Shown: positions 8,273-16,183 of the stretch, piece by piece | Numbering within the stretch: the first letter of the stretch is position 1 | Layout: every line of letters begins with the position of its first letter | Assembly: GCA_001769505.1 (NCBI GenBank) | Contig: MEOF01000064.1 | Span: forward strand, 1 to 50,723 | DNA length: 50,723 nt | Reading direction: 5' to 3' | DNA from: Bacteroidetes bacterium GWF2_33_38 | GTDB lineage: Bacteria; Bacteroidota; Bacteroidia; Bacteroidales; GWF2-33-38 | The notes under the pieces: model-generated | What the model saw: the letters and a program-made list of their open reading frames with translations, nothing else | What the model was told of the DNA's origin: nothing | Database searches by the model: none | Position numbers and translations under genes: made by a program

Positions 8273-11200
8273 TTACTTAACAAATCTATATGTATAAGAT
8301 TCTGTTTGGTTTGTTAAACGAACAATATACATTCCTCTTTCAAGATTTTGCGTATTTATTCTTAAAGCATCGTTTCCTTGAATATTGTTTTCTGAATAAA
8401 TCATTTGCCCATTTATTCCAAATATCTCAACTTTATCGGCAGAAAGATTGTTTAATTCTACATTAAGAAAATCTTTAACCGGATTTGGATATAATTTGCA
8501 TAAAGGTTGAGAATTTTCAATAATATCGGTTGTAAGTGTTTCAACATGAATATAACTCATATATGTTGCAAGTGCTTTATTTGACTCACAATTAATAGTT
8601 ATGTATATTGCATAACTTCCATTTTCATAACCTAGATAATTGGAATTGACTGTAAATGTTATACTTCCAGATACAAAATTCCATGTTACAACAATTGTGT
8701 TGCCTCCAACAACTTCGACATTTGAAACATAAAAGCTATCAATTGTTCCAAAGCATGTATCAATAGTATTTGTAAATAGAGAGTCAATCAACGGTCCTCC
8801 ATTTTCATCATAAGGCTCATATAGTTGAGCATACAGTTCTACTGTAGGGCAAGCAGGATTAGCGTCAAAAATTGTAACGCTATAAGCTCCTGATGTTAAA
8901 TTATTAATATCTTCAGTTGTAGCTCCATTAGTCCATAAATATGTATAAGGAGATGTTCCATTAAAAACTGTAACATTAATACTTCCATCGTTTGCTCCAA
9001 TATAAGAAACAGGTACTACATTATACGTTGCCGAAAGATTACATGTTACAGAATCATTTTCGTATCCTACATAAAACTGTTCATAAGCGACACAACCATT
9101 TGCATCAATAACTTCAACTGAATATAAACCAAAATATACATTCAATAAGTCTTCCGAAAATGTACTGTCAGACCATGAATATAAATAAGGAGACACTCCT
9201 CCTGTTACAAATAAATCTATAGAGCCATCAGCAGAATTTGCACTTGAACAATTTGTTATACTGTCGTAAATAGCTATATTACAGGAATCTATGTTAGTAG
9301 AATCATTTTCAACTTCTACATTAAATTGACCAGATATTGAACAACCATTTGCATCAAATACATCTACAGAATAAAAACCTGAATAAAGACCTGCCAAATC
9401 TTCAGTAATGCTACTATCTGACCATGAGAAAAAATAAGGTGCTACTCCACCAATTACAGTAATATCAATTGCTCCATCAGATGAATTTGCACTTGAGCAA
9501 TTTGTTACTTCACCTGTAATAATAATATTACAAGAATCTATCGTAAGTGTATCACAATAAGAACTAGAACAGTCGCCTGTGGTAACAATATTTAAGCATA
9601 CACTATAAACACCCGCTGAATTAAAATAAAATACTGGATTTTGCTCATTTGATGTAAAGCTTGTGTCTATTCCAGAAATTGTCCAATTCCATGAAACTAC
9701 ATTTATTTGACTACTATCATTATTTTGTGAATAATCAAAAAAAGCATAAGAACCTGAACTTCCCATTTCAACAGAATCCGGATAATATGTGAAATATGCT
9801 TGACATTGAGTATTTAGTGGTTCACTAAGTTTTGCAACAAAAATATCATTGAACCCAGTATTATTTGCTATAATTGAATCAAAAGCAATGCTGTTACTTG
9901 CAAAGAATCCTGAAACATATATACTCCCTGATGAAAATGATGTTATACTTTTTATCTGCTCATCATTTATTCCGCCAACAGATTTTGCCCATAAAACATT
10001 TAAATTGCCATCATATTTTGTCACAAAAACATCAAATGCTCCATTATTTGACAATATATATGCCCCCATAGTTGTTGGCAAACTACTGCCGAAATATCCT
10101 GCTAAGTAAATATTACCTGTTGCGTCAATGCTTATTGAATTAGTTTGATCATAAGAAGTTCCTCCATCTGATCTTGAGCTTAATATATTTCCACTACTAT
10201 TCAATTTAATAAGAAAAATATCATGGTCACCATTATTTGTTAATGTAGTTGAATCTATAAAAATAGTAGGGCTTCCGAAATAGCCCGCCACATAAATATT
10301 TTGATTATTATCACAGATAATAGATGTTGCATAGTCATCATATATTCCTTTAAAAGACTTAGACCATTCTACAACACCGTTATAGTTATATTTTACAATA
10401 AATATTTCTGGATAACCAGTAACAATATTGATTAGAGTATCTGCACCAAAGACAATAGAATTATCATTAAAATTTCCAGCAACATAAATATTTCCAATGC
10501 TGTCTGTACAAACTGAATTTGCCTTGCTTGTACTTGCAGCTTGTTTTGCCCAAAGAGCATTTCCATTGCTGTCATATTTGGTAACGAACATATTATTAGA
10601 GCTGGAAGTATTATTTTCTAAAGTATCATTCCCGAAAACAATAACACCACCTTTATACCAACCTACAGCAGATATATCACCTAAAAAATCTATATAAATT
10701 GAACTTACTTGATCAATATTCGTGCTACCTGCTGACTTTGCCCAGATTACATTGCCTAATGAATCATATTTTGCAATAAAAATATCACTTAATCCCGTAC
10801 TAAATAAAATAGTTGATCCAAAAACAACAGTTCCTTCAAAACTTCCAGCCAAAACAATATTGCCAAAAGCATCTGTTTTTAGTGAAGATGGGACATCATC
10901 CCCCAGACCTCCTGCTGACTTTGCCCAAATTACATTGCCTATTGAATCATATTTAACAATGAAAATATCATTACTACCATTACTGTTAACATTGTTTAAA
11001 GTAGTTGTTCCAAATGTAACAGGGGAACCTCCAAATTGCCCTACAACAATAATATTACCATTATTATCAGTTGTCATTGAAACAGCAGATTCATTATAAA
11101 TGTTGCTCCCTGCTGTTTCCACCCAACTCCAACTTGGAACTTGCCCAAATGAAATAATTACATTAAACATAATTATTATCATTAATAGTTTATTTTTCAT
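8273..11200 (-). CDS. T9SS-secreted protein: seven-repeat propeller, PKD-like and SprB-like domains, type A sorting domain
   Basis: A 975-residue exported protein. Residues 1-19 are a signal peptide (KNKLLMIIIMFNVIISFG). Residues 25-465 hold seven repeats of about 56-65 residues, each with a core like GNIYVAGxF..DIFVxKYDSxGNVxWAKS. This is the SBBP-type repeat, and seven copies suggest a closed seven-bladed beta-propeller. A PKD/Ig-like segment follows (about 465-555, VVSWNWTISG), then about three SprB-like units (GGVAPYFFSWSDSS, GGVSPYLYSWSDST, GTSPYTYLWTNG), an all-beta segment, and a C-terminal T9SS domain beginning LCKLYPNPVKDFLNVEL and ending in TYRFVK. The sorting domain predicts export through the PorU-type machinery and surface attachment or release. 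It lies downstream of an ECF sigma/membrane-regulator pair and shares the sigma gene's promoter motif. Confidence 0.93.
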   Translation of the reverse strand: MKNKLLMIIIMFNVIISFGQVPSWSWVETAGSNIYNESAVSMTTDNNGNIIVVGQFGGSPVTFGTTTLNNVNSNGSNDIFIVKYDSIGNVIWAKSAGGLGDDVPSSLKTDAFGNIVLAGSFEGTVVFGSTILFSTGLSDIFIAKYDSLGNVIWAKSAGSTNIDQVSSIYIDFLGDISAVGWYKGGVIVFGNDTLENNTSSSNNMFVTKYDSNGNALWAKQAASTSKANSVCTDSIGNIYVAGNFNDNSIVFGADTLINIVTGYPEIFIVKYNYNGVVEWSKSFKGIYDDYATSIICDNNQNIYVAGYFGSPTIFIDSTTLTNNGDHDIFLIKLNSSGNILSSRSDGGTSYDQTNSISIDATGNIYLAGYFGSSLPTTMGAYILSNNGAFDVFVTKYDGNLNVLWAKSVGGINDEQIKSITSFSSGSIYVSGFFASNSIAFDSIIANNTGFNDIFVAKLSEPLNTQCQAYFTYYPDSVEMGSSGSYAFFDYSQNNDSSQINVVSWNWTISGIDTSFTSNEQNPVFYFNSAGVYSVCLNIVTTGDCSSSYCDTLTIDSCNIIITGEVTNCSSANSSDGAIDITVIGGVAPYFFSWSDSSITEDLAGLYSGFYSVDVFDANGCSISGQFNVEVENDSTNIDSCNIAIYDSITNCSSANSADGSIDLFVTGGVSPYLYSWSDSTFSEDLLNVYFGLYSVEVIDANGCVAYEQFYVGYENDSVTCNLSATYNVVPVSYIGANDGSINVTVFNGTSPYTYLWTNGATTEDINNLTSGAYSVTIFDANPACPTVELYAQLYEPYDENGGPLIDSLFTNTIDTCFGTIDSFYVSNVEVVGGNTIVVTWNFVSGSITFTVNSNYLGYENGSYAIYITINCESNKALATYMSYIHVETLTTDIIENSQPLCKLYPNPVKDFLNVELNNLSADKVEIFGINGQMIYSENNIQGNDALRINTQNLERGMYIVRLTNQTESYTYRFVK

Positions 11201-11232
11201 AATATATAATTTTTAGTTTTTTAATCTCATTT

Positions 11233-11264
11233 ATAAAACACAAATTTATAAAAAGGTTGTCTGA
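11233..11264 (-). promoter_or_regulatory. Putative ECF-sigma promoter (target copy)
   Basis: On the minus strand TCAGACAACC, a 13-base T/A-rich spacer, then GTGTTTTAT. The same arrangement with the same spacer length occurs upstream of the ECF sigma gene at 13618-13649. It lies 33 bases ahead of the start of the secreted propeller gene. A -7-like TAAATTTG at 11248-11241 overlaps it, so the housekeeping factor could also read this region. Recognition by the neighbouring sigma factor is inference. Confidence 0.6.
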
Positions 11265-11270
11265 TAAAAA

Positions 11271-13034
11271 TCAAAATTTTATTCTAGCTCCAATTTTTAA
11301 CATAATTGCATTCGATTTTCTTTGTAATATAGCATCTGATTTATACGATGAAATTATTGAATACCTGTATGTTGGTTCAATAAACAAACTTATTTTTTCT
11401 GTTATATTATAGTTAATATTCATATAAATAATTCCTGTTAAACTTATTTTTCTAAATGGTAAGTTTTCAATTGAGACTTCGTTATTTTGTAAATCTTCTG
11501 ATATATTACTCCCCGATTTTTTAAATAAAATTCCTGTAGCTATTCCGCCTCCAGAAGTTATGTCTATATTTCCAAATTGAAATTTGTATCCAACCGTAAA
11601 TGGAATTTCAAAATATGAATACTTGTTGAGATATGATTTGTTTTTCAACGAATCGTAAACAGTTGTTAGCACTGAATCATACATATTTACAAGATTCAAT
11701 TCAGTAATATCAACCCAAGATGAATCACCCACATAAATTATTGAGTCCTGAACATAAGTATAATGATAATATCCGCCAATTGTATCAATGTCGTAATATT
11801 GACCATCTTGCTCAAAATCATAAGGGTTGTTATTAAAAATCAAATCAAGGTTGTCGTGTGGATTATTCAAAATCAATTCGTAATTATAATTTTCTGAAAT
11901 GTTTATTAAATCAAGACCTGCTTGAAATAACATCCTGTTTTTGCTAAAACCACCTCTAAAACCAAATGAATTATACGAAATTGTATTTGAAAATGCATCG
12001 TTTTTTTGCTCAGCTAAAGTTTTAAATTCTTCATTTTCTGTTTTATACGATGTTATTGTAGTTAAAGAAGTCCAGTAAAAATCAACAAACCACGATTTTT
12101 GCTTTTTTATGAATTCTTGAATAAACGAAGTGTCAATCATTGTTCCTGTTAAATAGTAATTTATATTTTTAAGTTCAGTATTTTGGATTAAACCTGACAA
12201 TTTGTTCATTTTATAAATTTGAGAATAGTTGTTTTCTATTGACAAGGTTTCTTCTGAGTTAGATAATTTTGGCGTTTCAAAAATTGTATTTAGCTCATTT
12301 GTGCCTACATTATTTGCGTTTGACGAATATAGTTGAGACTCATCATTTATTTCTTCATTATGTTGATTGCTAAGGTCTTTTGCTGTAATATCTTTATTAA
12401 TTATAATAGAAGGGCCTAGATTCGTTGAGGGATTAGGAATATTATTTAAATAATTCTCTGAATTCGCATTTTCATTAATTGATAAATTTCCCTTTTTTGA
12501 ATCTGAATCAGATTTATCAATATTTTGTTCTGATTTAATTACAGATGCTTCTTCGGATTTATCATTTTTAACTGGTATTTGATTCGCAGTTTTAACTTTG
12601 TCTAATTCGTTATTAATTGATTCTTGATTTGAAATCGTTTTTGTTTGTAAAGTATTGTTGTGTTCTATTTCTTTTTGAATATTAGAATTATTTTCTGTTT
12701 GTGATTCTGTAATTAGATTTTTATGATTTGAAATATTAGAATTTTTAGAAGGATTCGCATTTTCATTAAAAGCAATTGAAAAATTGTTCTGATTATTAGA
12801 TTCAATTAATTCAGCATTTTTTAATGCGTTTTCGTTTGACGGAAAATAAAAAATTCCAAACAAAATAAAGCAAATGAGGCAAACCACAAGTGCTATTTTC
12901 GTTTTATGAAAGTGAATAAGATTGACAAAAAACATTTTTCTATCAATTCTAGTCTTGAGCATTTCAGAAGGTTGAACCTCGAACGTTTCAAACGAATCTG
13001 AAATAAAATCTTCTATGTTTCTTTTCTCGCTCAT
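11271..13034 (-). CDS. Membrane regulator with anti-sigma-like N-terminus and C-terminal beta-barrel
   Basis: A 587-residue protein in three parts. Residues 1-43 are charged and cytosolic-looking. Residues 44-64 form one hydrophobic helix (TKIALVVCLICFILFGIFYF). Residues 66-290 are an Asn/Ser/Glu/Lys-rich, low-complexity linker. Residues 305-587 are alternating aromatic/hydrophobic beta-strands with the YFEIPFTVGYKF motif typical of PorT/OMP_b-brl_2 barrels and a terminal ...GARIKF ending in Phe, the usual outer-membrane barrel end. Its ATG overlaps the stop of the ECF sigma gene by four bases, the standard layout of sigma/anti-sigma pairs, so residues 1-43 may bind the sigma factor. No zinc-binding HxxxCxxC motif was seen, so it is not a ZAS-type anti-sigma. 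Function is inference. Confidence 0.75.
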   Translation of the reverse strand: MSEKRNIEDFISDSFETFEVQPSEMLKTRIDRKMFFVNLIHFHKTKIALVVCLICFILFGIFYFPSNENALKNAELIESNNQNNFSIAFNENANPSKNSNISNHKNLITESQTENNSNIQKEIEHNNTLQTKTISNQESINNELDKVKTANQIPVKNDKSEEASVIKSEQNIDKSDSDSKKGNLSINENANSENYLNNIPNPSTNLGPSIIINKDITAKDLSNQHNEEINDESQLYSSNANNVGTNELNTIFETPKLSNSEETLSIENNYSQIYKMNKLSGLIQNTELKNINYYLTGTMIDTSFIQEFIKKQKSWFVDFYWTSLTTITSYKTENEEFKTLAEQKNDAFSNTISYNSFGFRGGFSKNRMLFQAGLDLINISENYNYELILNNPHDNLDLIFNNNPYDFEQDGQYYDIDTIGGYYHYTYVQDSIIYVGDSSWVDITELNLVNMYDSVLTTVYDSLKNKSYLNKYSYFEIPFTVGYKFQFGNIDITSGGGIATGILFKKSGSNISEDLQNNEVSIENLPFRKISLTGIIYMNINYNITEKISLFIEPTYRYSIISSYKSDAILQRKSNAIMLKIGARIKF

Positions 13035-13600
13035 AATAAAGAATTTGATTCTACTGACTGACGACTAAGTCTTTCTTTTAAATACTTTTTTGATTTCAAC
13101 AATTGTGATTTCGAAGTGCTTACGCTAACTCCAAGAGAATCAGCTATTTCTTGATGACTAAATTTTTCTATTACAAACATATTAAAGACAAGTCGATAAC
13201 CATTTGGCATTGACTCAACTATTTTTAGAATTTCAGAAGGTTCAATGTAAGGATAACTGCTTTGTTCTTCAACATTGGCTATATTATCTGAGAGAGTATC
13301 GTCATCAATATCTACATGAAAAGCATGTTTAAGATTATCTCTCAAATAATTCAATGCTGTGTTAACTGTAATTCTTTTTGCCCAAGAATACAAAGAACCT
13401 TCGTTTTTGTGTTCAAACTTTTTAATACTAATGTAAATCTTAATAAAAGCATCATGCAGTACATCTTCAGCCTCCATTCTATTTTTTATATAACGAATAC
13501 ACACGCCTAACAGAAGTGCTGCATACTTTTCGTACAACAAATTCTGAAATCGTTTTTTTCCCTTTTTACAGCCTTCAACTATTTCCTTTTCCGAAAACAT
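13031..13600 (-). CDS. ECF-family RNA polymerase sigma factor
   Basis: A 189-residue sigma-70 family protein of extracytoplasmic-function type. Region 2 is visible at about residues 22-90 (AALLLGVCIRYIKNRMEAEDVLHDAFIKIY, then the WAKRITVNTALNYLR helix that reads the -10 element). Region 4 is at about 125-180 with a helix-turn-helix (EKFSHQEIADSLGVSVSTSKSQLLKSKKYLKERL). Region 3 is absent, as expected for the group. It overlaps the downstream membrane-regulator gene (ATGA). Its own upstream region carries the motif shared with the secreted-protein gene, consistent with autoregulation. The activating signal is unknown. Confidence 0.95.
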   Translation of the reverse strand: MFSEKEIVEGCKKGKKRFQNLLYEKYAALLLGVCIRYIKNRMEAEDVLHDAFIKIYISIKKFEHKNEGSLYSWAKRITVNTALNYLRDNLKHAFHVDIDDDTLSDNIANVEEQSSYPYIEPSEILKIVESMPNGYRLVFNMFVIEKFSHQEIADSLGVSVSTSKSQLLKSKKYLKERLSRQSVESNSLL

Positions 13601-13617
13601 GTATTCGTTTCTATTTA

Positions 13618-13649
13618 CTAAAACACTAAAGTTAAAAAAGGTTGCCTGA
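13618..13649 (-). promoter_or_regulatory. Putative autoregulated ECF-sigma promoter
   Basis: On the minus strand TCAGGCAACC, a 13-base spacer beginning TTTTTT, then GTGTTTTAG, ending about 18 bases before the sigma ATG. It matches the element upstream of the secreted propeller gene in 9 of 10 and 8 of 9 positions of the two boxes, with the same spacing. An AAC-containing -35 box is typical of ECF promoters. Confidence 0.6.
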
Positions 13650-13789
13650 AATATTTGATTAATTTCTTATTTTTCGATAGTAACAAAAAAATGGATAGTA
13701 TTTACTTGGTAAGTAGATATCGCTCCGAAAAAGCGCGGAGAGTGGGAAATAGTTTTCTAAACCGAAAAAAAACGATAAAACTATATTTA

Positions 13790-13820
13790 AAAAAAGCAGA
13801 TGGGTTTCATCTGCTTTTTT
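13790..13820 (-). terminator. Terminator of the PepD gene
   Basis: Arms AAAAAAGCAGATG and CATCTGCTTTTTT pair around a five-base loop 38 bases past the PepD stop. The stem has A/T tails on both sides, so it could work in either direction. The rest of 13650-13789 shows no gene. Confidence 0.85.
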
Positions 13821-13858
13821 CGTATTGCTTATAGTTGAGGACTTTAAAAAGTGTCCAA

Positions 13859-15316
13859 TTATTTTGTTGGTGCATATTTAAGTGTTTCTACCAAAAAGTC
13901 CCAGAATTTTTGCACCGAAGCAATATGTACTTTTTCGTCAGGTGAATGTGGATATCTGATGGTTGGTCCAAAGGAAATCATGTCCATTTTAGGATAAACA
14001 TTTCCCAACAAACCGCATTCTAGTCCTGCGTGAATGGCTTTAACTTCAGGAATTTTTCCATATTTTTTGTTGTATCCTTCTTTCATGGTTTTTAAAATTG
14101 GGGATTCAACATTTGGTTTCCATCCTGGATATGCTCCTTCGTGTTTTACGTTTGCCCCAGCAAGTGCAAATACATTTTCAACCATGTGCGAAAGGTCTTC
14201 TTTTGCTGAATCAACAGAGCTTCTTAATAAACAATTAACTTCAATGGTATTTTCTTTAGATTTTACGATGGCTAAATTAAGCGAAGTCTCTACCAATCCT
14301 TTCATATCATCGCTCATTCGCATAACTCCATTCGGGCAAGCATAAAGAGCACTTAGCAAATTTTGTGTTGTTGTTGCATCAATTAAATCAGTTGGCATTT
14401 GAGCTTTTACAAGTTCAAATTTGAATTCTGGCTCGGTTGAAGCAAGTTCTTTTTTAATAATTTGGTAATACTCGTCGGCATATTTCAAAAGCTCTTTCTC
14501 ATTTGATTTCGAAATCGTAACAACCGCAAATGCCTCGCGAGGAATTGCATTTCGCAAGCTACCGCCCTCGAAACTTGCCATACGAAGATTTAAGTTTCTG
14601 TAAGCATTCCACATAAAACGAGTCATAATTTTGTTTGAATTTCCTCGTTGAAGTATGATGTCTAAACCAGAGTGCCCCCCTTTTAATCCTGTAATAGAAA
14701 TTTTATAGGCTACAGAATCAGCTGGAACGCTGTCTTTAGTAAACGTAAATTCGGCATTTGTATCAACACCTCCTGCACAGCCAATGTATAATTCGCCTTC
14801 GTCTTCTGAGTCGAGGTTCATTAGTATTTCGCCATCAAGTAGGTTTGGTTTTAATCCAAAAGCTCCAGTCATTCCGGTTTCTTCGTCGATTGTAAACAAT
14901 GCTTCAATTGGACCATGTGCAATGTCTTTCGACTGCAATACAGCCATTGCTGCAGCACAACCTATACCGTTGTCTGCTCCTAATGTGGTTCCTCTTGCGG
15001 TAATCCATTCGCCATCGATATACGCATTAATTGGGTCTTTCACAAAATCATGGTTGGTGTCGCTGTTTTTTTGAGGAACCATATCAAGATGACCTTGTAA
15101 AACAATTCCTTTGCGATTTTCCATTCCCTTAGTTGCTGGCTTTTTAATAATTACGTTTCCAACTTCATCAACTATTGTTTTCAAACCTAAATCTTGTCCG
15201 AATTTTTTAACAAACTCAATAATAGCACTTTCGTGTTTCGATGGATGAGGAATGTTGCATATGTTTTGGAAATTTTCCCAAATCACTTTTGGTTCTAAGT
15301 TTCTAATTTCGCTCAT
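13859..15316 (-). CDS. pepD: Aminoacyl-histidine dipeptidase (PepD, peptidase M20)
   Basis: A 485-residue cytosolic metallopeptidase matching the usual PepD length of about 485. Metal and catalytic motifs of the M20 family are present: HLDMV with His76 and Asp78, the bridging Asp115 in LGADNGIG, and the general-base/ligand pair Glu145-Glu146 in DEETGMTGAFGL. A dimerisation-domain stretch (ITGLKGGHSGLDI) and a C-terminal PHSPDEKVHI ligand region are also recognisable. It hydrolyses dipeptides such as Xaa-His (carnosine-type). It appears to be a single gene with its own terminator. Confidence 0.95.
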   Translation of the reverse strand: MSEIRNLEPKVIWENFQNICNIPHPSKHESAIIEFVKKFGQDLGLKTIVDEVGNVIIKKPATKGMENRKGIVLQGHLDMVPQKNSDTNHDFVKDPINAYIDGEWITARGTTLGADNGIGCAAAMAVLQSKDIAHGPIEALFTIDEETGMTGAFGLKPNLLDGEILMNLDSEDEGELYIGCAGGVDTNAEFTFTKDSVPADSVAYKISITGLKGGHSGLDIILQRGNSNKIMTRFMWNAYRNLNLRMASFEGGSLRNAIPREAFAVVTISKSNEKELLKYADEYYQIIKKELASTEPEFKFELVKAQMPTDLIDATTTQNLLSALYACPNGVMRMSDDMKGLVETSLNLAIVKSKENTIEVNCLLRSSVDSAKEDLSHMVENVFALAGANVKHEGAYPGWKPNVESPILKTMKEGYNKKYGKIPEVKAIHAGLECGLLGNVYPKMDMISFGPTIRYPHSPDEKVHIASVQKFWDFLVETLKYAPTK

Positions 15317-15390
15317 TTGATTTTATGTTTATGTTATTTTGATTTTAAAATTACTTTCTTTTTTCGAATGATTTTAGTGTTTCGATATTT

Positions 15391-15852
15391 TTATTTTTCA
15401 AGTTTTCGTTTTAAAGCATTATAAATTTTTTCCTTCTCTTGTTTTTTGAGAGCCGATAAACTTATGGGGGGATATTCAATGTTTTTATTTTTTACATTTT
15501 GAACCAAAATGATTTCTTCTCGTAGGTTTAAATATTGTTGAATTTTGTAACCGAGGAATTTGTCTTTTGGAATTTCAATCGCTTTATATTTTCGAGCAAT
15601 TATTCGAATAGGATAATAACGAAATGTTATTTTATCGCCAGAATTGTTAAAATAGACATACGAAAATTTGAATAATGAGATGAAAAACAATACAATAAGA
15701 TAAAGAACCACAACAGAAACGATTGAGAATATTCTTATATCCTTAAAATAATCTGTCATTGCAACGACTCCCATTATTGCGATAAAAGCAATGTTGATTA
15801 AAAGTAATTTTTGTTTGATTTTTCTAATGGTGCCTAAATTTACGGTTTCCAT
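15391..15852 (-). CDS. Small membrane protein, two helices, PH-like domain possible
   Basis: A 153-residue protein with a short cytosolic N-terminus, two hydrophobic helices at about residues 17-34 and 41-62 (FSIVSVVVLYLIVLFFISLF), and a basic soluble tail with alternating beta-like strands (ITFRYYPIRIIARKYKAIEIPKDKF). The layout of two helices plus a small beta-rich cytosolic domain resembles bacterial PH-like (bPH2/YdbT-type) membrane proteins, but no diagnostic motif is present. It lies 74 bases upstream of pepD on the same strand. Function is unknown. Confidence 0.7.
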   Translation of the reverse strand: METVNLGTIRKIKQKLLLINIAFIAIMGVVAMTDYFKDIRIFSIVSVVVLYLIVLFFISLFKFSYVYFNNSGDKITFRYYPIRIIARKYKAIEIPKDKFLGYKIQQYLNLREEIILVQNVKNKNIEYPPISLSALKKQEKEKIYNALKRKLEK

Positions 15853-16183
15853 ATTGCGAATGTTAATTCATTTAAAACACAATATTAGTGAAATTTTTAC
15901 AATACGAGTTTGCGATTTTTGACAAGCTTGTATTATTCTCAAAAAATTATTTTTATTGGAGATGTCGTTGAGCCGGTTTTAAATGTACAAATCACATACG
16001 GAAGAATCGAAACACGATTTATACCGATTAAACATCAAAATGTCGCATACTTTCACTTCGTTCTGTATGCTTGTTTTGCTTTAATATCGGTATTAACCAT
16101 TGTTGTTCCAAAATTTCTTTAACAATCATTTTGAAACACAATTGGTATTATATGAAATAATATACAAGAATCCAGAATTAAAA
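15853..16183. other. Intergenic stretch with a weak plus-strand open frame
   Basis: This 330-base gap lies between the small membrane protein and the M16 peptidase genes, both on the minus strand. A plus-strand frame from 15910 (TTG) to 16122 reads as a 70-residue peptide with a credible hydrophobic helix near its end, but it lacks an ATG, a promoter and a recognised family. It could be debris of a membrane-protein gene. Otherwise no RNA, repeat or terminator was recognised. Confidence 0.4.

Noticed and set aside
10722-11099. Plus-strand 125-codon open frame opposite the propeller repeats
   Set aside because: It mirrors the repeat period of the real minus-strand gene and contains repeated ADFAQITLP, the antisense of the WAKSAG motif.
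13725-13745. Possible hairpin CTCCG..CGGAG between the sigma factor and PepD genes
   Set aside because: Only five base pairs with no T tract; weaker than the clear terminator at 13790-13820.
15910-16122. Plus-strand 70-codon open frame with a hydrophobic end
   Set aside because: No ATG, no promoter and no family; kept only as a note in the intergenic entry.
8143-16155. Single ATACCAATT / AATTGGTAT matches at about 8147 and 16140 as ends of further 140-bp elements
   Set aside because: Only the end motif is present; none of the internal hairpins accompany it, so chance matches in AT-rich DNA are likely.
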